A stretch of DNA of 5,849 bases from the NCBI GenBank assembly GCA_039649115.1, contig JBBWZQ010000221.1:1-5849 (forward strand), read 5' to 3'. The DNA is from DATEJJ01 sp039649115. GTDB lineage: Bacteria > Actinomycetota > Actinomycetes > Mycobacteriales > Micromonosporaceae. The position numbers and the translations under genes are program-made. Shown piece by piece: positions 1 through 5,492 of the stretch. The notes below the pieces were generated by a model. It made no database searches, was not told the origin of the DNA, and saw nothing but the letters and a program-made list of their open reading frames with translations. Numbering within the stretch: the first letter of the stretch is position 1; the number at the start of each line of letters is the position of its first letter.

Positions 1-1
1 A

Positions 2-82
2 CCGGCGCCCGGATACCGACCCGAAGTCTTGCAGGAGCTGTTCGGCACCGCGTACGGGCATCACCAGGATGGCCAGCGGTGA
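2..82 (+). CDS. 3' end of an upstream gene (partial), possibly the partner recombinase of a Tn554-like set
   Basis: A reading frame open from the window edge gives 26 codons ending in ...GTAYGHHQDGQR and a TGA at 80-82. The stop overlaps the GTG start at 79-81 as GTGA, the usual sign of translational coupling in an operon. I do not recognise the peptide itself. Tn554-type elements and actinobacterial relatives carry two tyrosine recombinase genes in tandem (tnpA then tnpB), and the next gene looks like tnpB. By position this could therefore be the end of the tnpA-like partner; that is inference from order only. The fragment is too short to judge codon bias or domains. Confidence 0.4.
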   Translation, partial: PAPGYRPEVLQELFGTAYGHHQDGQR

Positions 83-1630
83 CCGCTGCCGTGCGTGAAG
101 CGGCGCCGGTTCTCGACTGCGTCGACGCGGCCGGCGCCACCTACTCGCCGCGCCCCACGCCGGCCACCTGGCCGCAGACCGAACAGTCCCGCGGGGCCGC
201 CTTCAGCCGGTTGACCGCGCCGCCGTTGCGGGCATCCACATCGGAGGTACGGGCTTGCGTCCGGCGTGGCCTGACCGTGCTGCTGGACTGGCTGGCCGTC
301 CAGCTGCGCGACACCTGGCAGAGCCGCTGGATCGCCAGCGGCGCCGACCGCGCCGGCCCGGACTGGTTCGCCCTACCCTTGCCGCATCTGGCCCAGCCCA
401 GCACCGGGTTGACCCAACGGGTGCGCGCCGACCTGGTTACCGGCGTCCGGATGCTCATCCTGGGTCAGGTCATCCGTCCCGGCTATCCGTGGCTGCTGCG
501 CTACCGCCCCTGCGTCCTGCTGGAGGACGCCCGCCAATTGTTGGACCCCACCGGCTTCGCGCGGCTACGCGGCCATTGCCAGGCCACCGGGCGCGGCAAC
601 CCGCTGGACTACAAGAGCGCGGTGAACCGCATCACCTGGATCCTGCTGAACAAGGGCGGCCAGATCCGCGACATCACCGTCGGCGACTGCGTGGAACTGG
701 ATCGCGCGATGCGGGAACACCAGTGCAAGAGCGCGGTGGACAAGCCGTTGTACTACACGCTGTTGCGCGAAACCGGTGTGCTGCCAGCAGATTCGCCACC
801 CCGGCTCAAGGCGTTACGGATGGTCGGGCCACTGGGCCCGGGCGCAACTCGTCGACAAGTACCAGATCCAGTCGCCGTCGATCCGGCGGCTGCTCACGGC
901 CTACCTCGCAGAGAAGGCCCCTCAGCTGGACTACGCGTCGTTGGTGCACCTGGCCACCAGCCTGTGCAGCCTGTTCTGGAAGGACCTGGAGCGCCACCAC
1001 CCGGGTATCGACTCGCTGCACCTACCGGCCGAGGTCGCCGTGGCCTGGAAGGCACGGATCAAGCTCCGGCATGACAAGCACGGCAACCCCATCGGCAAGC
1101 GGGCCAGCCCCCGCAGCCAGCTCCTCAAGGTCAGAGCGTTCTACCAGGACATTGCCCGATGGGCCGCCGAGGACCCCGGCACCTGGGGAGCGTGGGTGGC
1201 GCCCCGCCCGATCAAGTCCAGCGAATGCTCCCTGTTCAAGGAGACCAAGCAGCGCAAGGCCGTCATGGACCAGCGCACCCGAGTCCGGCTACCGGTGCTC
1301 CCCACCCTGGTACGCACCGCCGAGACCCAACGCCGCATCACCCGCGAACGTCTGCAAGCCGTGCTGGCGACACCGCCCGGCCAGACCGTTCACGTGGCCG
1401 GCGCCGCTTTCGTGCGCATCCCGGGGCAGGCCGACCGAGTCGGCGCCACCGACCTGGCCACCGCAACCCGCCGGGACCTGACCTACGAGGAGGAGCGCGC
1501 CTTCTGGTCCTGGGCCATCGTGGAAGTCTTGCGCCACACCGGCATCCGCGTGGAGGAAATGGAGGAATTGACACACCAAAGCTTCGTCGCCTACACCCTG
1601 CCCAGCACCGGCGAGGTGGTGCCGATGCTG
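79..1630 (+). pseudogene. Tn554 TnpB-like tyrosine recombinase, frameshifted and 3'-truncated
   Basis: The family catalyses site-specific DNA cutting and rejoining for transposition or integration. The GTG start at 79 overlaps the previous stop. The first ~253 codons read in the frame of 79, through ...YYTLLRETGVLP. The similarity then continues one frame over as AQLVDKYQIQSPSIRRLL and onward. Dropping one C from the GGGCCCGGG run at 834-842 joins the frames as MVGPLGRAQLVDKY, which resembles the family. The catalytic domain begins near FWSWAIVEVLRHTGIRVEE. The arginine codon at 1547-1549 is the box I catalytic Arg. About 27 codons later, after TLPSTGEVVPML, the family sequence stops and a dehydrogenase tail follows. 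The lysine, HxxR and nucleophilic tyrosine are therefore missing, and only ~516 codons remain of a family I recall as roughly 630-700 aa. It cannot be an active recombinase. Assignment to the Tn554 TnpB group rests on recalled similarity. Confidence 0.8.
834..842 (+). other. Frameshift site in the recombinase gene
   Basis: The run GGGCCCGGG appears to hold one extra base. Upstream, family-like sequence (PPRLKALRMVG) is in the frame of position 79. Downstream, AQLVDKYQI is in the +1 frame. Removing one C at 837-839 gives one continuous product. It may be a true indel in a decaying gene or a sequencing error in a GC run. There is no classic slippery heptamer or clear downstream structure to suggest programmed frameshifting. 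Confidence 0.6.
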
Positions 1631-1918
1631 CGGGTGGCGTTCGGCGCCGTCGAGTCGCTGCGCCGCAACCTCGCCTGCGAGCTGGGACCGCACGGCATCC
1701 GGGTGCTGACCCTGCAGACCGGCGGGATACCGGAGTCCATCCCCGAGGACTTCGACATGCGCGGGGCGGTCACCGAGGCGATCGTCGGGCAGACGATGCT
1801 GCGGCGCGCCGCGACGCTGGAAGACGTGGGCAACGTCGCCGCCTTCGCCGCCTCGGACCGGGCCCGGGCGATGACGGCGACGGCCTTCAACATCACCTGT
1901 GGCTCGGTCGTGGACTAG
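1631..1918 (+). pseudogene. C-terminal remnant of a short-chain dehydrogenase/reductase (SDR)
   Basis: About 94 codons starting near VAFGAVESLRRNLACELGP and ending at TAG (1916-1918) read as the end of an SDR-family NAD(P)-dependent oxidoreductase. The AVExLxRNLAxELGPHGIRV helix and strand, the following GGIPE loop, LRRAATLEDVGNVAAFAASDRA and the closing TATAFNITCGSVVD strand are all SDR C-terminal features. The N-terminal TGxxxGIG dinucleotide-binding motif and the YxxxK active site are absent. In their place, the reading frame continues upstream into a tyrosine recombinase fragment. The remnant cannot bind cofactor or catalyse alone. Because the fusion is in frame from GTG 776 to the stop at 1918, a chimeric protein could be made in principle, but no function is expected. 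The junction is placed at about 1628-1637 by eye. Confidence 0.82.
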
Positions 1919-2072
1919 CTGCGGTCACAGGGAGGTGCTGGACATCGTCCGGACCGCGCTGGAGTCGACCGCACCAGTACCGCTGCCCCGCGCCCCCCGC
2001 GGTGGCCCGCTCCGCGCGCGCACTCCCCGGACCCACCGGTTCAGACTGGCGGAGTCCGGGTACCCGGCGGCC
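1919..2072. other. 154-bp gap between the SDR remnant and the HAD gene
   Basis: No RNA gene, terminator hairpin or clear sigma-70-type promoter is visible. A GGGAGG followed directly by GTGCTG (GTG at 1935) is in frame with the HAD gene and could extend it by 46 codons. The extension is rich in Pro and Arg and unlike the compact N-terminus of HAD enzymes, so it is not favoured. Confidence 0.4.
2056..2067. repeat. 12-bp perfect palindrome just before the HAD start
   Basis: CCGGGTACCCGG is self-complementary and ends 5 nt before the ATG at 2073, covering the place where a ribosome binding site would be. It could be a regulator half-site pair or simply chance in a GC-rich leader. In single-stranded mRNA it has no loop, so it would not form a good hairpin. 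Confidence 0.3.
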
Positions 2073-2744
2073 ATGACGGATGACGCGGCCGGGGTCCTGT
2101 TCGACGTCGACGGCACCCTCGTGGACACCCCGTACCTCCACGTGGCGTGCTGGTGGCAGGCGCTGCGCCAGTACGGCCACGAGGTGCCGATGGCGCGCAT
2201 CCACCGCGCGATCGGGATGGGCTCGGACCACATCCTCGATCACCTGCTCGGCGCCGAGCGCGACCACGGCGACGACGCCTCGATGGCCGACGCGCACACC
2301 GCCCTGTACGCGGTGTACTGGCAGCGGCTGCGGCCCACGCCCGGCGCGGCCGACCTGTTGCGCGCGTGCGCGAGCCGGGGCCTGCGGGTGGTGCTCGCCT
2401 CGTCGGCCTCGGCACGGGAGATGCGGGCGCTGCGTGCGGCGCTCGACGCGGACGACGTGATCGCGGCGGCCACCAGCGCCGACGACGCCGGGGAGTCGAA
2501 GCCGGCACCCGACATCCTGGCCGCCGCGCTGCAGGCGTCCGGGCTGCCCGCCGAGCGCACCAGCTTCGTCGGGGACGCGGTGTGGGACGTGTACTCGGCG
2601 GTCAAGCTCGACATCCCGTGCGTCGGCCTGACCTGTGGCGGGCTGGCCGAGGCGGAGTTGCGCGAGGTGGGTGCGGTCGAGGTCTACCAGGACCCGGCCG
2701 CGTTGCTCGCCGCGCTCGACCGGTCGGTGCTCACCCAGCGGTAG
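2073..2744 (+). CDS. HAD-superfamily hydrolase (beta-phosphoglucomutase/phosphoglycolate phosphatase-like)
   Basis: A 223-aa cytoplasmic phosphotransferase/phosphatase of HAD subfamily I. All four HAD motifs are visible. Motif I is FDVDGTLVD with nucleophile D11 and acid/base D13. Motif II is VLASSAS with S110. Motif III is ESKPAPDI with K143. Motif IV is FVGDAVWD with D168 and D172 for Mg2+. Residues ~18-88, between motif I and the core, form the helical cap typical of type C1 enzymes and set substrate choice. The substrate cannot be read from the sequence; small sugar phosphates or phosphoglycolate are typical of the group. The ATG at 2073 puts motif I at residues 10-18 as in homologues, but no good ribosome binding site precedes it (GGAG at 2051-2054 is too far). 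An in-frame GTG at 1935 is the less likely alternative. Its 3' end overlaps the convergent tetR gene by 14 bp. Confidence 0.9.
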   Translation: MTDDAAGVLFDVDGTLVDTPYLHVACWWQALRQYGHEVPMARIHRAIGMGSDHILDHLLGAERDHGDDASMADAHTALYAVYWQRLRPTPGAADLLRACASRGLRVVLASSASAREMRALRAALDADDVIAAATSADDAGESKPAPDILAAALQASGLPAERTSFVGDAVWDVYSAVKLDIPCVGLTCGGLAEAELREVGAVEVYQDPAALLAALDRSVLTQR

Positions 2745-3348
2745 CGGACAGTCCGCTGAGGACAAGCGCGCACACCGACTCGAAGGCCGCGTCGATGTCC
2801 GGATCGGACCAGTGCGACGCGTAGGCCGGGTCGTGGAAGCGCCGGGTGGCGTCCCAGACCGCCCGGGCCGAACCGTCCACATCAGACACGCTGAAGTCAC
2901 CCGTGGCGACGCCGTCCGAGATGATCCGGGTGAGCTGCCGGATCATCCCGGACACGTGTGCCTCGGTTACCGCGCTGCTCTCCCCCACCAGCACCAGGTA
3001 GGTGGCGAACAGCTCGGGGTCGTCCAGCGCCTTGCCGCGCTTGGTCGTGAACAGCGTGCTCAACCATTGACGCAACCGCCACGGCGCCGGGGCGTCCACG
3101 GCGACCACGGCGGCCAGTGGCGCGTGCGCCCGCTCCAGCCACCGCTCGGCCACCGTCTCGCGCAGCGCGGTCTTGCTCGGGAAGTGCCGGTACACGCTGC
3201 CGTGGCTGACCCGCAGCACCCGCGCCACATCGAGCACGGTCGCCTTGGCCGGCCCGAAGCGGCGCAGCACGTCCTCGGCCGCCCGCAGGATCTCCTCCCG
3301 GGTCAGGACGGTGTCGGCGGGACGCGCGGGGCCACCATGGGCGTTCAC
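2731..3348 (-). CDS. TetR-family transcriptional repressor
   Basis: A 205-aa DNA-binding repressor. The N-terminal domain (about residues 14-60) carries the TetR helix-turn-helix: TREEILRAAEDVLRRFG, then TVLDVARVLRVSHGSVYRHFPSK at 37-59, the signature recognition helix region. The remaining ~145 residues form an all-helical ligand-binding and dimerisation domain with no recognisable ligand pocket signature. The GTG start at 3348 overlaps the stop of the aldo/keto reductase gene as GTGA, so translation is very likely coupled and the two form one operon. This start also gives the normal TetR length of ~200 aa; the much longer open frame upstream is antisense to the reductase gene. The likely target is the inverted repeat at 4361-4386 in the operon promoter, giving autorepression relieved by an unknown small molecule. 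The 3' end overlaps the convergent HAD gene by 14 bp. Confidence 0.92.
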   Translation of the reverse strand: MNAHGGPARPADTVLTREEILRAAEDVLRRFGPAKATVLDVARVLRVSHGSVYRHFPSKTALRETVAERWLERAHAPLAAVVAVDAPAPWRLRQWLSTLFTTKRGKALDDPELFATYLVLVGESSAVTEAHVSGMIRQLTRIISDGVATGDFSVSDVDGSARAVWDATRRFHDPAYASHWSDPDIDAAFESVCALVLSGLSATAG

Positions 3349-4340
3349 CGCTCGCTGTCGAGATGGACCAACTGCGCCGGAGCGTAGCGCTCGCCGGCCG
3401 CCGCACCCTCGGGCACGGCCTCCTCGATGCGGGCCAGGTCGGTGGCGGAGAGGGTCAGCTCCAGCGCGCCGAGCGACTCGGCGAGCCGGTCGCGGCGCCG
3501 GGCACCGATCAGCGGCACGATGTCCTCGCCCCGCGACAGCACCCACGCGATGGCGATCTGCGCGACCGTCGCGCCCCGCTGGTCGGCGACCGCGCGCAGC
3601 GCCTCGACGAGCGCGAGGTTGTGGGCGAGGTTGTCGCCCTGGAACCGCGGGCTGTAGCTGCGGAAGTCACCGTCCGTGGTGGACCGGTCGGCCGACCAGC
3701 GGCCGGAGAGCAGGCCGCGCGAGAGCACGCCGTAGGCGGTGACGCCGATGCCCAGTTCCCGGCAGGTGGGCAGGATCCGCTGCTCGATGCCGCGGGACAG
3801 CAGCGAATATTCGAGTTGTACGTCGGCGATGGGGTGTGCCGCGTGTGCCCGGCGGATGGTGTCCGCGCCGGCCTCGGACAGCCCGGCGTGGCGCACGTAG
3901 CCCGCCTTGACCAGCTCGGCGATCGCGCCGACGGTGTCCTCGATCGGCACGTCCGGGTCGACCCGCGCGATCCGGTACACGTCGATGTGGTCGGTACCCA
4001 GCCGGTTCAGCGAGTACGTGAGGAAGTTCTTCACCGCGGCCGGCCGGCCGTCGTACCCGTTCCAGCCGTTCGCGGGATCGCGCAGCGCGCCGAACTTCAC
4101 GCTGATGGCGACGGCGTCCCGGTGCCGGCCGCGCAGTGCGTCGCGGATCAGCATCTCGTTGCGGCCCATGCCGTAGAAGTCGCCGGTGTCGAGCAGCGTG
4201 ATCCCGGCGTCGAGGGCGGCGTGGATGGTCGCGATGCTCTCGGCCTCGTCGGCCGGACCGTAGAAGTCGGACATGCCCATGCAACCCAGGCCGAGCGCGG
4301 ACACCTGAGGACCGTTGGTCCCGAGTGAGCGAAGGTTCAT
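3345..4340 (-). CDS. Aldo/keto reductase
   Basis: A 331-aa NADPH-dependent oxidoreductase of the aldo/keto reductase fold (TIM barrel), cytoplasmic, of the yajO/AKR11-13-like group. It opens with LRSLGTNGPQVSALGLGCMGMSDFYG, as in that group. Catalytic residues visible are D51 (LLDTGDFYG), Y56 and K82 (ISVKFG). The fourth tetrad residue is not His: the usual YYQHRVDP strand reads YRIARVDP, with A125 at the His position. Cofactor-loop features near the C-terminus include ARRRDRLAESLGALELTLS. The ATG at 4340 is chosen because homologues start just before this motif and because a promoter -10 hexamer lies exactly 6 nt upstream, fitting leaderless mRNA. The longer open frame would add 19 non-homologous residues and erase the promoter. 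The stop overlaps tetR as GTGA. The likely job is reducing a toxic or signalling carbonyl that also induces the operon; this is inferred from the pairing. Confidence 0.93.
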   Translation of the reverse strand: MNLRSLGTNGPQVSALGLGCMGMSDFYGPADEAESIATIHAALDAGITLLDTGDFYGMGRNEMLIRDALRGRHRDAVAISVKFGALRDPANGWNGYDGRPAAVKNFLTYSLNRLGTDHIDVYRIARVDPDVPIEDTVGAIAELVKAGYVRHAGLSEAGADTIRRAHAAHPIADVQLEYSLLSRGIEQRILPTCRELGIGVTAYGVLSRGLLSGRWSADRSTTDGDFRSYSPRFQGDNLAHNLALVEALRAVADQRGATVAQIAIAWVLSRGEDIVPLIGARRRDRLAESLGALELTLSATDLARIEEAVPEGAAAGERYAPAQLVHLDSER

Positions 4341-4346
4341 GGCGCG

Positions 4347-4375
4347 AGTATCGCCTATGTGCTGACAGATTTCAA
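4347..4375 (-). promoter_or_regulatory. Promoter of the reductase-tetR operon, apparently leaderless
   Basis: On the minus strand, -35 TTGAAA (4375-4370) and -10 GATACT (4352-4347) are separated by exactly 17 bp. The -10 is followed by 6 nt and then the ATG, so transcription would start at the A of the start codon (4340). Leaderless mRNAs of this layout are common in actinobacteria. There is no Shine-Dalgarno sequence before the ATG, which agrees. Confidence 0.7.
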
Positions 4376-4386
4376 ATTCTGTCAGC
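4361..4386. promoter_or_regulatory. Operator: 26-bp inverted repeat, probable TetR binding site
   Basis: Perfect 9-bp arms, GCTGACAGA (4361-4369) and TCTGTCAGC (4378-4386), flank an AT-rich 8-bp centre. The repeat covers the whole -35 hexamer and about half of the -35/-10 spacer of the promoter above, so a bound dimer would block RNA polymerase. The natural ligand is the TetR encoded by the same operon. It is not a terminator, since no T-run follows on either strand. Confidence 0.75.
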
Positions 4387-4398
4387 GCATTTTCCAAC

Positions 4399-4557
4399 TC
4401 ACTCCGCGTCCTCCGGCCCGGTCAACTGGTCGATGGCAAACTCACGGGCGTACGGATCGGCATCGTTCTCGCTGGCCACCTGGTCCGGCGGCGGGTCGTC
4501 CAGCGGTTCCACCGGTACCTCTCCATCGGGCGCGTCCGCCCGCTCGCCGTCGTCCAT
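4399..4557 (-). CDS. Small acidic protein, 52 aa, unknown function
   Basis: I do not recognise a family. The ATG at 4557 is preceded by a near-ideal ribosome binding site, GGAGGAGG (4571-4564), with 6-nt spacing. The frame ends at TGA 4401-4399. The product starts MDDGERADAPDGEVPVEP and ends IDQLTGPEDAE. It contains 18 Asp/Glu and only two Arg and no Lys (net charge about -16), has no Cys, and is rich in Pro in its first half. It has no signal peptide or membrane segment and is probably disordered, with a short possible helix around YAREFAIDQL (36-45). It lies 64 bp downstream of merR on the same strand and ends 12 bp before the operator of the next operon, filling the gap neatly. It could be co-transcribed with merR. 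The strong ribosome binding site is the main evidence that it is real. Confidence 0.65.
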   Translation of the reverse strand: MDDGERADAPDGEVPVEPLDDPPPDQVASENDADPYAREFAIDQLTGPEDAE

Positions 4558-4563
4558 CCCGCA

Positions 4564-4571
4564 CCTCCTCC
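4564..4571 (-). promoter_or_regulatory. Strong ribosome binding site of the 52-aa gene
   Basis: GGAGGAGG on the minus strand lies 6 nt before the ATG at 4557. It is by far the best Shine-Dalgarno match in the window and decides that this short frame is probably translated. Confidence 0.7.
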
Positions 4572-4621
4572 GGTCTTCCCCGCCCGGTTCCCGGTGTCCG
4601 CGGGCACAAACCCCGCCCCGC

Positions 4622-5365
4622 TCAATCCGCGGTGCCGAAGCCGACCGCGAACGCCCGCTTCAGGTAGTCCCAGGCCGCGTCGTTCAGGATGCCGCGCGTC
4701 GCGGCCTGCGGGCCCGTCCCGTCGATCTTCGCGTAGATGGCGGACAGCCCGGCCCGGTCGCCGCCGCTCATCTCATCCATCACCACCGTCCACCGCCGGG
4801 CAAGCTCCTGCACGGCCGGATCGGCCGGGTCCGTACCACGCCGGATGTGCTCCTCGACCTCCGACACGATCTCGGCGCACCGCCGTTGCCAGCCCGCGAA
4901 CCGGTCCGCGAAGCCCGGCTCCCGGTGCCGCCGCCGTGCCTGGGCCAACTGTTCCGGCGTGAAATGGCTCGCCTGCATCATCGCCTCCATCGCTGCGAGT
5001 AGCTGATCCATCGAGGGCTCCGTGGCGTGCTGGAATGCGCGCAGCAGCGCGACGAGCCGGCGGCGCAGCAGGCGCTGTGCCGCGATATGCCGGTCCGCGC
5101 GGGCCAGTTGCCCGGACACCGCCCACTCCAGCCGCCCGCCGTCGCCGTCGAGGGAGATCGCGATCTCCCGCAGCGGGATGCCGAGTTCGCGCAGGGCCAG
5201 CACCTGGTACAGCCGCCGCAGGTCGCCCGCCGTGTACAGGCGGTGCCCGGCCGGCGAGCGCACCGCCGGCCGCAGCAGCCCGATCTGGTCGAAGTGGTGC
5301 AGGGTGCGGACCGTGACACCGGTCGCCGCGGCCAGTTCCCCGATCCGCCAGCATCGTTCCTCCAC
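4622..5365 (-). CDS. MerR-family activator with a TipAS-type drug-binding domain (TipAL-like)
   Basis: A 247-aa transcriptional activator, close to the ~250 aa of Streptomyces TipAL. Residues ~6-75 are the MerR winged helix domain: WRIGELAAATGVTVRTLHHFDQ, GLLRPAVRSPAGHRLYTAGDLRRLYQV and LRELGIPLREI. Residues ~78-115 are a basic, Leu/Arg-rich dimerisation coiled coil. Residues ~120-245, from HFTPEQLAQARRRH through FAGWQRRCAEIVSEVEEHI and SAIYAKIDG, match the all-helical TipAS antibiotic-recognition domain. There is no metal-binding Cys pair, so the effector is probably an organic molecule. In TipAL, thiopeptide antibiotics bind this domain; the ligand here is unknown. The GTG at 5365 is chosen because it gives the standard MerR N-terminus and sits ~11 nt after the predicted transcription start; longer in-frame starts would run across the promoter. 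It probably activates its own promoter and perhaps the downstream small gene or the divergent gene. Confidence 0.9.
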   Translation of the reverse strand: MEERCWRIGELAAATGVTVRTLHHFDQIGLLRPAVRSPAGHRLYTAGDLRRLYQVLALRELGIPLREIAISLDGDGGRLEWAVSGQLARADRHIAAQRLLRRRLVALLRAFQHATEPSMDQLLAAMEAMMQASHFTPEQLAQARRRHREPGFADRFAGWQRRCAEIVSEVEEHIRRGTDPADPAVQELARRWTVVMDEMSGGDRAGLSAIYAKIDGTGPQAATRGILNDAAWDYLKRAFAVGFGTAD

Positions 5366-5492
5366 GAGATCACCCGGACCCGACGCTAGTACCTGACGTC
5401 GCGTCAGGAGCAACCACCATGACATTTGTCCCGGGTAGCTGGGGATTTTCAACGCTGCCGCGGCCATCGATGTCCCTCATACGCTCAGAAGC
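5366..5492. other. 127-bp divergent intergenic region (merR / secreted hydrolase)
   Basis: It holds the merR promoter and operator described above. On the plus strand, TACGCT (5480-5485) fits an actinobacterial -10 (TANNNT) and would start transcription at about 5492, one base before the ATG at 5493, again suggesting a leaderless mRNA. No good -35 is visible for it, so this second promoter is weakly supported. A small palindrome, GACATTTGTC (5421-5430, 4-bp arms), also lies here with no clear role. Confidence 0.35.
5383..5413 (-). promoter_or_regulatory. MerR-type promoter with operator, driving merR
   Basis: On the minus strand, -35 TTGCTC (5413-5408) and -10 TAGCGT (5388-5383) are 19 bp apart. 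This over-long spacing is what MerR-family activators correct by twisting the DNA. The inverted repeat CCTGACG-TCG-CGTCAGG (5392-5408) sits almost wholly in the spacer, as in tipA and other MerR sites. The predicted start is near 5376. It lies within the divergent region shared with the secreted-protein gene. Confidence 0.75.

Noticed and set aside
834..842. Programmed ribosomal frameshifting in the recombinase
   Set aside because: There is no slippery heptamer, stop-codon context or pseudoknot that I can see, and the gene is also truncated, so decay or sequencing error is simpler.
255..1481. Long plus-strand frame of 408 codons over the recombinase gene
   Set aside because: It is very rich in Arg, Pro and Ser and lacks domain signatures. 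It is the third-frame shadow of the GC-rich recombinase gene.
1289..1693. 134-codon minus-strand frame antisense to the recombinase/SDR join
   Set aside because: Its composition is typical of an antisense shadow, and the plus strand has clear family sequence here.
1893..2900. 335-codon minus-strand frame across the HAD gene
   Set aside because: The plus strand encodes all four HAD motifs. The minus frame has no recognisable domain and overlaps the tetR gene in another frame.
3363..4328. 321-codon plus-strand frame over the aldo/keto reductase gene
   Set aside because: It has no domain match and is antisense to an unmistakable reductase with its own promoter.
4361..4386. Inverted repeat considered as a transcription terminator for the 52-aa gene
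   Set aside because: A 9-bp stem with an 8-nt loop is possible, but no T-run follows on the minus strand. Its placement over the -35 of the next promoter fits an operator better.
4602..4615. GTGTCCGCGGGCAC near-palindrome between merR and the 52-aa gene, considered as a terminator
   Set aside because: It is self-complementary with almost no loop, has a mismatched pair, and no T-run follows. It is common in GC-rich DNA.
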